Shown: positions 43,101 to 54,067 of the stretch, piece by piece
Position numbering within the stretch: position 1 is the stretch's first letter
How the letters are laid out: each line of letters starts with the position of its first letter
Origin: Enterobacter ludwigii
GTDB lineage: Bacteria > Pseudomonadota > Gammaproteobacteria > Enterobacterales > Enterobacteriaceae
Direction: 5' to 3'
DNA: 64,000 bases
Assembly: GCF_001750725.1 (NCBI RefSeq)
Contig: NZ_CP017280.1
Location: 4,218-68,217 of the forward strand
The notes under the pieces: generated by a model
The model's input: the letters and a program-made list of their open reading frames with translations, nothing else
Databases searched by the model: none
Told to the model about the DNA's origin: nothing
Made by a program: the position numbers and the translations under genes

Positions 43101-45644
43101 TTGTACCTCTATATTGAGACTCTGAAACAGAGACTGGATGCCATAAACCAACTGCGTGTCGATCGCGCGCTTGCTGCTATGGGCCCTGCTTTCCAGCAGG
43201 TATACAGTCTTCTGCCGACATTATTGCACTATCACCATCCGCTGATGCCTGGCTACCTTGACGGTAACGTTCCCAGAGGCATCTGTCTTTTCACGCCTGA
43301 TGAAACCCAACAACACTACCTGACCGAACTTGAACTCTACCGTGGCATGCCGCCGCAGGAATCACCGAAAGGTGAACTGCCGATTACAGGCGTTTACACC
43401 ATGGGCAGCACCTCCTCGGTTGGGCAAAGCTGTTCTTCGGACCTGGACATCTGGGTCTGTCATCAGTCCTGGCTCGATAACGACGAGCGTCAGCTGCTGC
43501 AACGAAAGTGCAGCCTGCTGGAAAGCTGGGCCGCGTCGCTTGGCGTGGAAGTCAGTTTCTTCCTGATTGATGAAAACCGTTTCCGTCATAACGAAAGTGG
43601 CAGTCTGGGTGGTGAAGACTGCGGCTCAACCCAGCACATCTTACTGCTGGACGAGTTTTACCGTACTGCCGTTCGCCTGGCCGGTAAGCGTATTCTGTGG
43701 AATATGGTGCCGTGCGACGAAGAAGAGCATTACGACGATTACGTAATGTCGTTGTACTCCCAGGGGGTGCTGACACCAAATGAATGGCTGGATCTGGGTG
43801 GCCTCAGTTCGCTTTCCGCCGAAGAGTACTTTGGCGCGAGCCTCTGGCAGCTCTATAAAAGCATTGATTCGCCGTATAAGGCCGTGCTGAAAACCCTGCT
43901 GCTGGAAGCCTATTCCTGGGAATACCCCACGCCGCGTTTGCTGGCGAAAGATATCAAACAGCGTCTGCACGACGGAGAAATTGTCTCCTACGGGCTGGAT
44001 GCTTACTGCATGATGCTTGAACGCGTCACCGAATACCTGAAAGCCATTGATGACACCACGCGTCTCGATCTGGTGCGTCGATGTTTCTATCTCAAAGTCT
44101 GTGAAAAACTCAGCCGCGAACGCGCATGCGTGGGCTGGCGTCGTGAAGTGGTCAGTCAGTTGGTGAAAGAGTGGGGATGGGACGAAGAACGTCTGTCGAT
44201 GCTTGATAACCGCGCCAACTGGAAAATCGATCAGGTGCGTGAAGCGCACAACGAACTGCTCGATGCCATGATGCAAAGCTACCGCAACCTTATCCGCTTT
44301 GCGCGTCGTAACAATCTCAGCGTTTCCGCCAGCCCGCAGGATATCGGGGTGTTGACGCGTAAACTGTATGCGGCGTTTGAAGCATTGCCGGGTAAAGTCA
44401 CGCTGGTTAACCCGCAGATTTCACCGGACCTGTCAGAACCGAACCTGACCTTTATCTATGTGCCGCCGGGCCGCGCAAACCGCACCGGGTGGTACCTGTA
44501 CAACCGTGCGCCAAGCATGGACTCGATCATCAGCCATCAGCCGCTGGAATATAACCGCTACCTGAACAAGCTGGTGGCCTGGGCCTGGTTCAACGGCCTG
44601 CTGACCTCGCGTACCCGGCTGTTTATCAAAGGCAACGAGGTTGTCGATTTAGCCAAACTGCAGGAGATGGTGGCGGATGTCTCCCACCACTTCCCGCTGC
44701 GTCTGCCGGCGCCGACGCCAAAAGCGCTCTACAGCCCGTGTGAAATTCGCCATCTGGCGATCATCGTCAACCTGGAATATGACCCGACGGCGGCCTTCCG
44801 CAATCAGGTGGTCCATTTTGATTTCCGCAAGCTGGATGTCTTTAGCTTTGGCGAGCAGCAAAACTGCCTGGTGGGCAGCGTAGACCTGCTGTACCGCAAC
44901 TCGTGGAACGAAGTGCGTACTCTGCACTTCAATGGCGAGCAGGCGATGATCGAAGCGCTGAAAACGATTCTTGGCAAGATGCACCAGGACGCTGCGCCGC
45001 CGGACAGCGTTGAGGTGTTCTGCTATAGCCAGCATCTGCGCGGTCTGATCCGTACCCGTGTGCAGCAGCTGGTTTCAGAGTGCATCGAACTGCGCCTCTC
45101 CAGTACCCGTCAGGAAACCGGTCGCTTTAAAGCGCTGCGCGTCTCCGGACAGACCTGGGGCCTGTTCTTCGAGCGCCTGAATGTTTCAGTACAGAAGCTG
45201 GAAAACGCCATCGAGTTCTACGGCGCCATTTCGCACAACAAGCTGCATGGCCTGTCAGTGCAGGTGGAAACCAACCACGTGAAACTGCCACAGGTCGTGG
45301 ATGGCTTTGCGAGCGAAGGGATTATTCAGTTCTTCTTTGAAGAGTCGGGTGACGACGCCGGTTTCAACATCTACATCCTGGATGAGACGAACCGCGCTGA
45401 GGTTTATCACCACTGTGAAGGCAGTAAAGAGGAGCTGGTGCGCGACGTCAGCCGCTTCTATTCGTCCTCACATGACCGCTTTACCTACGGCTCCAGCTTC
45501 ATCAACTTTAACCTGCCGCAGTTCTACCAGATTGTGAATGTAGACGGACGTTCGCAGGTGATTCCGTTCCGTACGCAGGCCGTTACGCCAGCGGTTCCCG
45601 CCAGCCAGGACACTACCCCGCTGTTGCAGCAGTATTTCTCCTGA
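43101..45644 (+). CDS. cyaA: Class I adenylate cyclase
   Basis: Makes cAMP from ATP in response to phosphorylated EIIA-Glc. 847 aa (848 in E. coli). The N-terminal catalytic domain has the nucleotidyltransferase motif [17 protein letters not shown] with Asp114 and Asp116; the C-terminal half is the glucose-sensitive regulatory domain. It uses the TTG start ([13 protein letters not shown]) known to restrain expression in E. coli. The C-terminal tail is slightly divergent ([20 protein letters not shown]). Confidence 0.98.
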   Translation: MYLYIETLKQRLDAINQLRVDRALAAMGPAFQQVYSLLPTLLHYHHPLMPGYLDGNVPRGICLFTPDETQQHYLTELELYRGMPPQESPKGELPITGVYTMGSTSSVGQSCSSDLDIWVCHQSWLDNDERQLLQRKCSLLESWAASLGVEVSFFLIDENRFRHNESGSLGGEDCGSTQHILLLDEFYRTAVRLAGKRILWNMVPCDEEEHYDDYVMSLYSQGVLTPNEWLDLGGLSSLSAEEYFGASLWQLYKSIDSPYKAVLKTLLLEAYSWEYPTPRLLAKDIKQRLHDGEIVSYGLDAYCMMLERVTEYLKAIDDTTRLDLVRRCFYLKVCEKLSRERACVGWRREVVSQLVKEWGWDEERLSMLDNRANWKIDQVREAHNELLDAMMQSYRNLIRFARRNNLSVSASPQDIGVLTRKLYAAFEALPGKVTLVNPQISPDLSEPNLTFIYVPPGRANRTGWYLYNRAPSMDSIISHQPLEYNRYLNKLVAWAWFNGLLTSRTRLFIKGNEVVDLAKLQEMVADVSHHFPLRLPAPTPKALYSPCEIRHLAIIVNLEYDPTAAFRNQVVHFDFRKLDVFSFGEQQNCLVGSVDLLYRNSWNEVRTLHFNGEQAMIEALKTILGKMHQDAAPPDSVEVFCYSQHLRGLIRTRVQQLVSECIELRLSSTRQETGRFKALRVSGQTWGLFFERLNVSVQKLENAIEFYGAISHNKLHGLSVQVETNHVKLPQVVDGFASEGIIQFFFEESGDDAGFNIYILDETNRAEVYHHCEGSKEELVRDVSRFYSSSHDRFTYGSSFINFNLPQFYQIVNVDGRSQVIPFRTQAVTPAVPASQDTTPLLQQYFS

Positions 45645-45652
45645 CAGTTTTT

Positions 45653-45678
45653 GCCCGGTATGCAGCGCACCACCAGGC
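45653..45678. repeat. REP-like element between cyaA and cyaY
   Basis: GCCCGGTATGCAGCGCACCACCAGGC is an imperfect palindrome similar to the element at 18679. It sits between convergent genes and is flanked by TTTTT and AAAAC, so it may also terminate transcription both ways. Confidence 0.6.
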
Positions 45679-45687
45679 AAAACAGAC

Positions 45688-46008
45688 TCAACGAAAACGC
45701 ACGTCTTCACCTGCCTGCGCGGTCGCCGCCTGTTCCAGCAGGTCCCAGAACGTTTCGCCGCTACGGTCACACACCCATTCGCCCTCTTTCAGATCGAAAT
45801 GGTAGCCACCCTGTTTGGCGGCCAGCCAGACCTGGTGAAGCGGCTCCTGGCGGTTAATAATAATTTTGCTGCCGTTTTCGAAGCTCAGGGTCAGAATGCC
45901 GCCGTTGATCTCACAATCGATATCGCTGTCGCCGTCCCAGTCGTCAAGCCGCTCTTCGATGGTCATCCATAAGGTGTCTGCAAGGCGATGGAATTCACTG
46001 TCGTTCAT
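45688..46008 (-). CDS. cyaY: CyaY, bacterial frataxin
   Basis: 106-aa frataxin homologue that binds iron and modulates IscS-driven Fe-S cluster assembly. An acidic N-terminal helix ([20 protein letters not shown] then [11 protein letters not shown]) is followed by the beta-sheet core with [19 protein letters not shown]. Same length as E. coli. Convergent with cyaA and divergent from lptM. Confidence 0.97.
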   Translation of the reverse strand: MNDSEFHRLADTLWMTIEERLDDWDGDSDIDCEINGGILTLSFENGSKIIINRQEPLHQVWLAAKQGGYHFDLKEGEWVCDRSGETFWDLLEQAATAQAGEDVRFR

Positions 46009-46143
46009 GGTTTTGTTCCTGTTTTTCGTGATGCCGGCAGTATAACGCTAAATAATTCCCGTTGCAGGAAAGCGGCAAACTCTTGCTTTTGTGTCTTCTC
46101 CTGCGATGATAGAAACAGATTTGAACTTACGGGCAACTTTATA

Positions 46144-46347
46144 ATGAAAAACGTTTTCCGAACGCTTGCCGTTCTCATCACGCTGTTTAGTCTGACGGGC
46201 TGTGGACTGAAGGGACCGCTTTACTTCCCGCCAGCGGATAAAACGGCGCCGCCGCCGACGAAACCTGTGCAAAGCGGTATTGAGTCTTCCACGCCAGACA
46301 CGAACGATCGTGGCAATAATGGTGGTCCGACTCAGGTTAATCTCTGA
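46144..46347 (+). CDS. lptM: LptM (YifL) lipoprotein
   Basis: 67-aa lipoprotein. The signal peptide ends in a lipobox SLTGC with the lipid-modified Cys at residue 20, then the short [13 protein letters not shown] motif typical of LptM, and a Pro/Thr-rich tail. E. coli LptM assists LptD maturation in the LPS translocon. First gene of the lptM-dapF-yigA-xerC-yigB series; the ATG at 46144 is chosen over longer frames by the signal peptide. Confidence 0.93.
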   Translation: MKNVFRTLAVLITLFSLTGCGLKGPLYFPPADKTAPPPTKPVQSGIESSTPDTNDRGNNGGPTQVNL

Positions 46348-46382
46348 CGATTACGTTCTGTACCCGCGCAATGGAGCGAATG

Positions 46383-47207
46383 ATGCAGTTCTCTAAGATG
46401 CATGGCCTTGGCAACGATTTTATGGTCGTCGACGCGGTAACGCAGAATGTCTTTTTCTCCCCGGAACTGATCCGCCGCCTGGCGGATCGGCATCTGGGCG
46501 TGGGGTTCGATCAGCTGCTGGTGGTTGAGCCGCCGTACGATCCTGACCTCGATTTCCACTACCGTATTTTTAACGCTGATGGCAGTGAAGTCTCCCAGTG
46601 CGGCAACGGTGCGCGCTGTTTTGCCCGCTTTGTCCGCCTGAAAGGGCTGACGAACAAGCGCGATATCCGCGTCAGTACCGCGAATGGTCGCATGGTGCTC
46701 AGCGTCACCGATGACGATCTGGTTCGCGTGAATATGGGCGAGCCGAACTTTGAACCTTCCGCCGTGCCGTTTCGCGCAAACAAAGCGGAAAAGACCTATA
46801 TTATGCGTGCGGCCGAGCAGACAGTATTGTGTGGCGTCGTCTCGATGGGAAACCCGCACTGCGTGATTCAGGTTGATGATGTAGAGACCGCCGCCGTTGA
46901 AACTCTCGGCCCGGTGCTGGAAAGCCATGAACGCTTCCCGGAACGCGCGAACATTGGTTTTATGCAGGTGGTGAAGCGTGAACACATCCGTCTGCGGGTG
47001 TATGAACGCGGCGCGGGCGAAACCCAGGCCTGCGGAAGCGGTGCCTGCGCGGCAGTGGCCGTCGGCATCGCTCAGGGGTTACTGGCAGAAGAGGTTCGCG
47101 TGGAGTTACCAGGCGGTCGTCTTGATATCGCCTGGAAAGGACCGGGTCATCCGCTGTTTATGACTGGCCCGGCGGTACATGTCTATGACGGGTTTATCCA
47201 TCTATGA
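46383..47207 (+). CDS. dapF: Diaminopimelate epimerase
   Basis: Interconverts LL- and meso-diaminopimelate for lysine and peptidoglycan, using two active-site cysteines. Cys73 is in SQCGNGARC and Cys217 in [13 protein letters not shown]. 274 aa from [13 protein letters not shown]; an ATG one codon upstream is also present. Overlaps yigA by 4 nt. Confidence 0.98.
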   Translation: MQFSKMHGLGNDFMVVDAVTQNVFFSPELIRRLADRHLGVGFDQLLVVEPPYDPDLDFHYRIFNADGSEVSQCGNGARCFARFVRLKGLTNKRDIRVSTANGRMVLSVTDDDLVRVNMGEPNFEPSAVPFRANKAEKTYIMRAAEQTVLCGVVSMGNPHCVIQVDDVETAAVETLGPVLESHERFPERANIGFMQVVKREHIRLRVYERGAGETQACGSGACAAVAVGIAQGLLAEEVRVELPGGRLDIAWKGPGHPLFMTGPAVHVYDGFIHL

Positions 47208-47911
47208 AGCAACCAGGGGAAGAACTGCAGGAAACGGTGACGGAACTGGACGACAGTGCTGTTGTTGATTATCTGCTGAACAATCCCGCGTTTTTTATTC
47301 GCAATGCACGTCTTGTCGAACAGATGCGCGTGCCGCATCCGGTGCGCGGGACCGTGTCGCTGGTCGAATGGCACATGGCCCGCGCGCGCAACCACATCAA
47401 TCAGCTTGAAGAGAACATGACGCTGCTCATGGAACAGGCGAACAATAACGAAAGCCTGTTCTATCGACTGCTGCATCTGCAGGCGCGTCTGGCCTCGGCC
47501 CACAGCCTTGACGAGTTTCTCAGCCGTTTCCACCGCTGGGCGCGAGAACTGGGGCTTGCAGGCGCAACCCTTCGTCTCTTCCCCGACCGCTGGCGCATTG
47601 GTGCACCGTCTGGTTTCACCCATCTGGCGCTGAGCCGTCAGGCGTTTGAGCCGCTACGTATTCAGCGCCTGGGTCATCAACATCACTATCTGGGGCCGCT
47701 GAACGGACCAGAATTGCTGGTGGTATTGCCAGAAGCCAAAGCGATTGGCTCGGTGGCCATGTCATTGATGGGGCGCGATGGCGACTTAGGCGTGATGTTA
47801 TTTACCAGTCGCGACGCGCATCACTATGAGCAGGGGCAAGGTACGCACCTGTTGCAGGAGATCGCCCTGATGCTGCCTGAGCTGCTGGAGCGCTGGATTG
47901 AGCGCGTATGA
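47204..47911 (+). CDS. yigA: YigA, DUF484 protein
   Basis: 235-aa cytoplasmic protein of the DUF484 family with a GAF-like fold. It has an N-terminal helical part ([20 protein letters not shown]) and a coiled region around [17 protein letters not shown]. Function unknown. It is conserved between dapF and xerC with ATGA overlaps on both sides, implying co-translation. Confidence 0.93.
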   Translation: MKQPGEELQETVTELDDSAVVDYLLNNPAFFIRNARLVEQMRVPHPVRGTVSLVEWHMARARNHINQLEENMTLLMEQANNNESLFYRLLHLQARLASAHSLDEFLSRFHRWARELGLAGATLRLFPDRWRIGAPSGFTHLALSRQAFEPLRIQRLGHQHHYLGPLNGPELLVVLPEAKAIGSVAMSLMGRDGDLGVMLFTSRDAHHYEQGQGTHLLQEIALMLPELLERWIERV

Positions 47912-48810
47912 CGGACGGACTTCTTGCCACTGACGTCGCGCGATTTCTGCGCTACCTGGGGGTTGAACGTCAGCTTAGCCCCATTACGCTGCTGAACTAT
48001 CAGCGTCAGCTTGATGCCATCATGCAGATTGCCGATGAAATCGGCCTGGAAAGCTGGCAACAATGTGACGCTGCGACGGTTCGTGGCGTCGTCGTGCGTA
48101 GCCGCAGGAAAGGGTTAGGCCCGGCGAGTCTGGCGCTCAGGCTCTCTGCCCTGCGCAGTTTCTTCGACTGGCTGGTGAGCCAGGGCAGCCTTAAAGCCAA
48201 CCCGGCGAAAGGCATTGCCACGCCAAAAGCACCGCGTCATCTGCCTAAAAATATCGACGTCGATGATGTCAATCGCCTGCTGGATATCGATCTTAACGAT
48301 CCGCTGGCGGTGCGTGACCGCGCGATGCTGGAGGTGATGTACGGTGCTGGACTGCGTCTGTCTGAACTGGTCAATCTCGATATAAAACATCTCGATCTGG
48401 ACACCGGCGAAGTGTGGGTGATGGGCAAGGGCAGCAAAGAGCGCCGCCTGCCGATTGGTCGCAACGCTGTCGCCTGGATTGAGCACTGGCTTGACCTGCG
48501 CGGGCTGTTTGGCGCGGAAGAAGATGCGCTGTTCCTGTCGAAACTCGGCAAGCGGATCTCGGCGCGTAACGTGCAGAAGCGTTTTGCGGAGTGGGGCATT
48601 AAACAGGGGCTGAACAGCCATGTTCACCCGCACAAGCTGCGCCACTCTTTTGCGACCCACATGCTTGAATCAAGCGGCGATCTGCGCGGCGTGCAGGAAC
48701 TGCTCGGCCACGCGAATTTGTCCACCACCCAAATTTATACCCACTTAGACTTCCAGCACCTTGCCTCGGTGTATGACGCGGCGCATCCACGCGCCAAACG
48801 GGGGAAATAA
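47908..48810 (+). CDS. xerC: Tyrosine recombinase XerC
   Basis: Resolves chromosome dimers at dif with XerD and FtsK. 300 aa (298 in E. coli). An N-terminal SAM-like DNA-binding domain precedes the catalytic domain with the RKHRH-Y set: [10 protein letters not shown] (Arg), [11 protein letters not shown] (Lys), [10 protein letters not shown] (His-x-x-Arg), [15 protein letters not shown] (His and the Tyr nucleophile). Stop and yigB start overlap as TAATG. Confidence 0.98.
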   Translation: MTDGLLATDVARFLRYLGVERQLSPITLLNYQRQLDAIMQIADEIGLESWQQCDAATVRGVVVRSRRKGLGPASLALRLSALRSFFDWLVSQGSLKANPAKGIATPKAPRHLPKNIDVDDVNRLLDIDLNDPLAVRDRAMLEVMYGAGLRLSELVNLDIKHLDLDTGEVWVMGKGSKERRLPIGRNAVAWIEHWLDLRGLFGAEEDALFLSKLGKRISARNVQKRFAEWGIKQGLNSHVHPHKLRHSFATHMLESSGDLRGVQELLGHANLSTTQIYTHLDFQHLASVYDAAHPRAKRGK

Positions 48811-49526
48811 TGCGTTTTTACCGCCCACTGGGTCAGATATCAGCCCTTACCTTTGATCTTGATGACACCCTTTATGATAACCGCCAGGTGATCCTGCGTA
48901 CCGAGCAGGAGTCGCTGGCGTTTGTGCAGAACTATCACCCGGCGCTGAAGACGATGCAGAACAAGGACTTCCAGCTGCTGCGTCAGTCCCTGCGGGAGAC
49001 CGAGCCGGACATATACCATGACGTGACCGAATGGCGTCGACGTGCGGTTGAACAGGCGATGCTGAATGTTGGCATGAGCGCGCGTGATGCGGCGATAGGG
49101 GCTGAAGCGTCCATGGAAAACTTCGCCAAATGGCGCAGCCGTATTGATGTGCCACAGGAAACCCACGATACGCTGGCCGCGCTGGCAGAGAAGTGGCCGC
49201 TGGTGGCGATTACCAATGGCAATGCCCAGCCTGAGCTGTTTGGTCTTGGCGATTATTTTGAGTTTGTGCTGCGCGCGGGCCCGCACGGGCGCTCGAAACC
49301 GTTTAACGATATGTATCACCTGGCGGCGGAAAAACTGAACCTGCCGCTCGGCGAAATGTTGCATGTGGGTGATGACCTGACCACGGACGTGGCCGGGGCG
49401 ATCCGCTGCGGCATGCAGGCCTGCTGGATCAAGCCGGAAAACGCTGACCTGATGACAACGCCGGACAGCCGTCTTCTGCCGCACGTGGAAATTTCACGGT
49501 TGGCATCCCTCACGACGCTGATATAA
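48810..49526 (+). CDS. yigB: YigB, HAD-family FMN phosphatase
   Basis: 238-aa haloacid dehalogenase-like hydrolase. Motif I is [10 protein letters not shown] (nucleophile and acid/base Asp), motif II VAITNGN and motif [15 protein letters not shown]. In E. coli YigB dephosphorylates FMN and the riboflavin precursor 5-amino-6-(5-phosphoribitylamino)uracil. Last gene of the dapF operon. Confidence 0.95.
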   Translation: MRFYRPLGQISALTFDLDDTLYDNRQVILRTEQESLAFVQNYHPALKTMQNKDFQLLRQSLRETEPDIYHDVTEWRRRAVEQAMLNVGMSARDAAIGAEASMENFAKWRSRIDVPQETHDTLAALAEKWPLVAITNGNAQPELFGLGDYFEFVLRAGPHGRSKPFNDMYHLAAEKLNLPLGEMLHVGDDLTTDVAGAIRCGMQACWIKPENADLMTTPDSRLLPHVEISRLASLTTLI

Positions 49527-49538
49527 TCATCAATTGTT

Positions 49539-49554
49539 CTGTATAAATTAACAG
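49539..49554. promoter_or_regulatory. LexA (SOS) box of uvrD
   Basis: CTGTATAAATTAACAG is an exact CTGT-N8-ACAG LexA operator, 52 bp before the uvrD ATG. Confidence 0.9.
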
Positions 49555-49606
49555 GGTTTTGGCGAAGGAATCACATTCGCCTGCCTGACATTACGTGACG
49601 GTGCCA

Positions 49607-51769
49607 ATGGACGTTTCTTACCTGCTCGACAGCCTTAATGACAAACAGCGTGACGCGGTTGCCGCTTCGCGCACCAACATGCTGGTGCTGGCTGGGGCGG
49701 GCAGTGGTAAGACGCGCGTGCTGGTACACCGTATTGCGTGGCTGCAGAGCGTGGAAAACTGCTCGCCGTACTCCATTATGGCGGTGACGTTTACCAACAA
49801 GGCGGCGGCAGAGATGCGCCACCGAATCGCACAGCTGATGGGCACCAGCCAGGGCGGCATGTGGGTGGGGACTTTCCACGGTCTGGCGCATCGCCTGCTG
49901 CGGGCGCACCACATGGACGCTAACCTGCCGCAGGATTTCCAGATCCTCGACAGCGAAGATCAGCTGCGTCTGCTGAAGCGTCTTATCAAGGCGATGAATC
50001 TCGACGAGAAGCAGTGGCCGCCGCGTCAGGCAATGTGGTACATCAACGGCCAGAAAGACGAAGGGCTGCGTCCGCACCATATTCAGAGCTTCGGCAACCC
50101 GGTCGAGCAAACCTGGCAGAACGTTTATAAAGCCTACCAGGAGGCGTGCGATCGCGCAGGTCTGGTGGACTTTGCTGAGCTGCTGCTGCGTGCGCACGAG
50201 CTGTGGCTCAACAAACCGCATATCCTGCAGCACTATCGTGAACGCTTCACCAATATTCTGGTGGACGAATTCCAGGATACCAACAACATCCAGTATGCAT
50301 GGATCCGCCTGCTGGCCGGTGATACCGGCAAGGTGATGATCGTCGGTGATGACGATCAGTCCATCTATGGCTGGCGTGGGGCGCAGGTGGAAAACATTCA
50401 GCGCTTCCTCAATGATTTCCCCGGTGCTCAGACCATCCGTCTGGAGCAGAACTACCGTTCGACCAGCAACATTCTGAGCGCCGCCAACGCCCTGATTGAG
50501 AACAACAACGGGCGTCTGGGTAAAAAGCTGTGGACCGATGGCGTTGACGGTGAACCGATCTCTATCTACTGCGCATTCAACGAACTTGATGAAGCGCGCT
50601 TTGTGGTGAACCGTATTAAAACCTGGCAGGACAACGGTGGCGCGCTGGAGCAGTGTGCCATTCTCTATCGCAGCAACGCCCAGTCGCGCGTGCTGGAAGA
50701 GGCGTTGCTGCAGGTGAGTATGCCGTACCGCATTTACGGCGGCATGCGCTTCTTTGAACGTCAGGAGATCAAAGACGCGCTCTCGTATCTGCGTCTGATC
50801 GCAAACCGTAATGACGATGCGGCGTTTGAGCGCGTGGTGAACACCCCAACTCGCGGCATCGGTGACCGTACCCTGGATGTGGTGCGTCAGGCCTCCCGCG
50901 ATCGCCAACTGACACTCTGGCAGGCGTGCCGCGAGCTGTTGCAGGAGAAAGCGCTCGCCGGACGTGCAGCCAGCGCCTTACAGCGCTTCCTGGAGCTGAT
51001 TGATGCCCTGGCACAGGAAACGGCCGATATGCCTCTGCACGTACAGACCGACCGGGTGATTAAAGACTCCGGCCTGCGCACCATGTATGAGCAGGAGAAA
51101 GGCGAAAAGGGCCAGACCCGTATTGAGAACTTAGAGGAACTGGTGACGGCAACGCGCCAGTTCAGCTACAACGAAGAAGACGAAGATTTGATGCCGCTGC
51201 AGGCGTTCCTCTCCCACGCGGCACTGGAAGCGGGCGAAGGGCAGGCAGACACCTGGCAGGATGCGGTTCAACTTATGACCCTGCACTCCGCCAAAGGTCT
51301 GGAGTTCCCGCAGGTGTTTATCGTCGGGATGGAAGAGGGGATGTTCCCGAGCCAGATGTCGCTGGATGAAGGTGGACGTCTGGAGGAGGAGCGTCGTCTG
51401 GCCTATGTTGGCGTGACGCGCGCGATGCAAAAGCTGACGCTGACCTATGCCGAAACCCGACGCCTGTACGGTAAAGAGGTGTATCACCGTCCGTCGCGCT
51501 TTATCGGCGAGCTGCCGGAAGAGTGCGTGGAAGAGGTACGCCTGCGCGCCAGTATCAGCCGCCCGGTCAGCCATCAGCGTATGGGCTCGCCGATTGCTGA
51601 AACGGACACCGGCTACAAGCTGGGTCAGCGCGTGCGTCATGCTAAGTTTGGTGAAGGCACCATCGTCAATCTGGAAGGTAGCGGCGAGCACAGCCGCCTG
51701 CAGGTGGCGTTCCAGGGGCAAGGTATCAAATGGCTGGTGGCAGCCTACGCCAGGCTGGAAACTGTGTAA
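49607..51769 (+). CDS. uvrD: DNA helicase II
   Basis: SF1A 3'-5' helicase for nucleotide-excision and mismatch repair and for backing RNA polymerase off lesions. 720 aa. Motif [11 protein letters not shown] is at residues 28-37, motif II VDEFQDT, motif [17 protein letters not shown] and motif VI VGVTRAMQK. The C-terminal Tudor-like domain (KLGQRVRHAKFGEGTIVNLE) is present. The ATG at 49607 (MDVSYLLDSL) matches the family rather than the in-frame start 4 codons upstream. Confidence 0.98.
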   Translation: MDVSYLLDSLNDKQRDAVAASRTNMLVLAGAGSGKTRVLVHRIAWLQSVENCSPYSIMAVTFTNKAAAEMRHRIAQLMGTSQGGMWVGTFHGLAHRLLRAHHMDANLPQDFQILDSEDQLRLLKRLIKAMNLDEKQWPPRQAMWYINGQKDEGLRPHHIQSFGNPVEQTWQNVYKAYQEACDRAGLVDFAELLLRAHELWLNKPHILQHYRERFTNILVDEFQDTNNIQYAWIRLLAGDTGKVMIVGDDDQSIYGWRGAQVENIQRFLNDFPGAQTIRLEQNYRSTSNILSAANALIENNNGRLGKKLWTDGVDGEPISIYCAFNELDEARFVVNRIKTWQDNGGALEQCAILYRSNAQSRVLEEALLQVSMPYRIYGGMRFFERQEIKDALSYLRLIANRNDDAAFERVVNTPTRGIGDRTLDVVRQASRDRQLTLWQACRELLQEKALAGRAASALQRFLELIDALAQETADMPLHVQTDRVIKDSGLRTMYEQEKGEKGQTRIENLEELVTATRQFSYNEEDEDLMPLQAFLSHAALEAGEGQADTWQDAVQLMTLHSAKGLEFPQVFIVGMEEGMFPSQMSLDEGGRLEEERRLAYVGVTRAMQKLTLTYAETRRLYGKEVYHRPSRFIGELPEECVEEVRLRASISRPVSHQRMGSPIAETDTGYKLGQRVRHAKFGEGTIVNLEGSGEHSRLQVAFQGQGIKWLVAAYARLETV

Positions 51770-52126
51770 CTTTCAGAAAAATATCATTATTTTGTAATAA
51801 TCTGCTAGCCTTATACGTTGAAGTTCAATTAATGCCCTTCAGCGTTCCGTTGCGTGTTGACGCCACTATTACTGCTGGCGTAACATGCGCGCACGATTAC
51901 GCTAAGAGGACATTCGCCTTGGACACACCCAGTAGATACTGGCTCAATTCCCTGTCATCCAGGAACAACTCCTAAGGCTATCTCCTCTTGCTGATGGCCT
52001 TAGTGGTTGTCAGCGACCTGCATTATTCCCGTCGCGCTGAGTCAGGCTGTTTAATGGTCTGAAACCCAATTTGTTTCTGTGTGCCCACCGAACTGTCCGA
52101 TATTTTTTGCATTGGGAGTCCCGGTC
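51770..52126. promoter_or_regulatory. uvrD-corA intergenic / corA leader
   Basis: 357-bp region with the candidate leader ORF (51832-51975), a stem closing CTAAGGC with GCCTTAG, and about 120 nt of further leader before the corA ribosome-binding site (TTGGGAGTCC). The A+T-rich TTTTGTAATAATCTGCTAG near 51791 may include the corA promoter. No uvrD terminator is obvious. Confidence 0.55.
51832..51975 (+). CDS. corL: Candidate corA leader peptide (CorL-like)
   Basis: 47-codon ORF in the corA leader, beginning MPFSVPLRVDATITAGV and ending NSLSSRNNS. In Salmonella, translation of the leader ORF corL controls Rho-dependent termination before corA; the ORF here is in the corresponding position. Just after its stop the RNA can fold CTAAGGC / GCCTTAG (51972-52002). 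Assignment is by position and my recollection of CorL, so the peptide identity is unproven. Confidence 0.5.
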   Translation: MPFSVPLRVDATITAGVTCAHDYAKRTFALDTPSRYWLNSLSSRNNS

Positions 52127-53077
52127 ATGTTGAGCGCATTTCAACTCGAAAATAACCGACTGACTCGGCTTGAAGCCGAAGAGTCACAGCCCCTCATTGA
52201 TGCCGTATGGGTGGATCTGGTCGAGCCGGACGACGATGAGCGCCTTCGCGTACAATCTGAGCTGGGGCAAAGCCTGGCAACCCGCCCGGAACTGGAAGAC
52301 ATCGAAGCATCTGCTCGTTTTTTTGAAGATGAAGACGGTCTGCATATTCACTCCTTCTTTTTCTTTGAAGACGCCGACGATCACGCAGGTAACTCCACCG
52401 TGGCGTTTACCATTCGTGACGGTCGCCTGTTTACCCTGCGCGAGCGTGAGCTGCCCGCGTTTCGTCTCTACCGCATGCGCGCCCGTAGCCAGGCGATGGT
52501 CGACGGTAATGCCTACGAACTGCTGCTGGACCTGTTTGAAACCAAAATCGAACAGCTGGCGGATGAAATTGAAAACATCTACAGCGACCTGGAAAAGCTG
52601 AGCCGCGTCATCATGGAAGGTCATCAGGGCGATGAATACGACGAAGCGCTCTCGACGCTGGCAGAACTGGAAGATATCGGCTGGAAGGTGCGTTTGTGTC
52701 TGATGGATACCCAACGCGCGCTGAACTTCCTGGTGCGTAAGGCGCGTCTGCCGGGCGGTCAGCTGGAGCAGGCACGTGAGATCCTGCGCGATATCGAATC
52801 CCTGCTGCCGCACAATGAATCGTTGTTCCAGAAGGTCAACTTCCTGATGCAGGCGGCGATGGGCTTTATCAATATCGAGCAGAACCGCATCATCAAGATC
52901 TTCTCGGTGGTCTCGGTGGTCTTCCTGCCACCGACGCTGGTGGCCTCGAGCTACGGGATGAACTTTGAGTTTATGCCGGAGCTTAAGTGGAGCTTTGGCT
53001 ACCCTGGCGCGATTATCTTTATGATCCTCGCCGGGCTGGCGCCGTACCTCTACTTCAAGCGCCGTAACTGGCTGTAA
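52127..53077 (+). CDS. corA: Magnesium/cobalt transporter CorA
   Basis: Pentameric Mg2+ channel, 316 aa. A large acidic N-terminal cytoplasmic domain leads into the long stalk helix and two C-terminal membrane helices. The selectivity motif YGMN ([12 protein letters not shown]) sits between them. The protein ends with the basic FKRRNWL tail. The ATG at 52127 ([12 protein letters not shown]) is the family start. Confidence 0.98.
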   Translation: MLSAFQLENNRLTRLEAEESQPLIDAVWVDLVEPDDDERLRVQSELGQSLATRPELEDIEASARFFEDEDGLHIHSFFFFEDADDHAGNSTVAFTIRDGRLFTLRERELPAFRLYRMRARSQAMVDGNAYELLLDLFETKIEQLADEIENIYSDLEKLSRVIMEGHQGDEYDEALSTLAELEDIGWKVRLCLMDTQRALNFLVRKARLPGGQLEQAREILRDIESLLPHNESLFQKVNFLMQAAMGFINIEQNRIIKIFSVVSVVFLPPTLVASSYGMNFEFMPELKWSFGYPGAIIFMILAGLAPYLYFKRRNWL

Positions 53078-53082
53078 ACATC

Positions 53083-53110
53083 AGGCGGGTGGCATTGTGC
53101 CTGCCCGCCT
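53083..53110. terminator. corA/rarD intergenic hairpin
   Basis: AGGCGGG … CCCGCCT stem enclosing a GGCATTGTGCC inner stem, between convergent genes. The T tract is poor, so terminator strength is uncertain. Confidence 0.5.
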
Positions 53111-53119
53111 CATTACCGC

Positions 53120-54016
53120 TTACAATCCTTTGCGCGTTCTGCGCTGGGTATAAAGGGCGTCTGCAACAAAAATCGCCAGCGCCACCCAGATAAAGGCAAA
53201 CGTCACCATCTTATCTGCGCCCGGTACTTCGCCGTAAAACACCACTGCCAGCAGGAACATCAGCGTCGGACCGATGTACTGAAAGAAGCCCAGCGTGGAG
53301 AGACGCAGGCGCGTTGCGGCACCGGTGAAGCACAGCAGAGGAATGGTGGTTACCACACCGGCCGCCATCAGCATCAGATTCAACGACAACGGGTTACTGC
53401 CCATATGGCTGGTTGCGCTGTCGGCAATACCAAACAGGTAAATCGCCGCGACCGGTAATAGCCACAGGGTTTCAAACAGCATCCCGGTCTGCGCTTCCAC
53501 GGCTATTTTCTTCCGGACCAGCCCGTAAAACGCAAAGCTGAACGCCAGGCCCAGAGCGATCACGGGCAGCGAACCGAAGGTCCACAGTTGGACCAGCACG
53601 CCGCAAAAAGCGAGGATGACCGCCAGCCACTGCATACGACGGAAACGCTCGCCCAGGAAAATCATGCCCAGAACAATGTTGACCAGGGGATTAATAAAAT
53701 AGCCCAGGCTCGCTTCGAGCATGTGATGGTTATTGACTGCCCAGATAAAGAGCAGCCAGTTGCCGCCTATCAGCACGGCTGAGAGGGCCAGCAGGAACAC
53801 CTTTTTCGGCGTTTTCAGCAGCGTTTTGACGCCAGACCACTGACGGCTAACGCTCATCAGCGCGATCATAAAGAAAAACGACCAAATCACACGGTGTGTG
53901 AGGATCTCGTCAGCGGGTACGTAAGCGATAAACTTGAAGTACGCCGGTGCGATACCCCAAATAAAATAAGCGGCAAGGGCGAGTAGTACGCCCTGCCGCG
54001 TTTGTTTAGCATCCAT
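53120..54016 (-). CDS. rarD: RarD, EamA-type transporter
   Basis: 298-aa inner-membrane protein of the drug/metabolite transporter superfamily with about 10 helices (GVLLALAAYFIWGIAPAYFK at the start). Implicated by name in chloramphenicol resistance in Pseudomonas, but its substrate in enterobacteria is unknown. It lies 51 nt downstream of yigI on the same strand. Confidence 0.93.
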   Translation of the reverse strand: MDAKQTRQGVLLALAAYFIWGIAPAYFKFIAYVPADEILTHRVIWSFFFMIALMSVSRQWSGVKTLLKTPKKVFLLALSAVLIGGNWLLFIWAVNNHHMLEASLGYFINPLVNIVLGMIFLGERFRRMQWLAVILAFCGVLVQLWTFGSLPVIALGLAFSFAFYGLVRKKIAVEAQTGMLFETLWLLPVAAIYLFGIADSATSHMGSNPLSLNLMLMAAGVVTTIPLLCFTGAATRLRLSTLGFFQYIGPTLMFLLAVVFYGEVPGADKMVTFAFIWVALAIFVADALYTQRRTRKGL

Positions 54017-54067
54017 CGGGATAATCCGTTACAAAAAAGTGAATTAATTTTACCCGATTTTAGGGTT

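Noticed and set aside
49571..50908. 445-aa open frame antisense to uvrD
   Set aside because: Shadow of uvrD codons; low-complexity His/Gln/Val-rich product with no family resemblance, and it would run through the SOS-box-proximal region.
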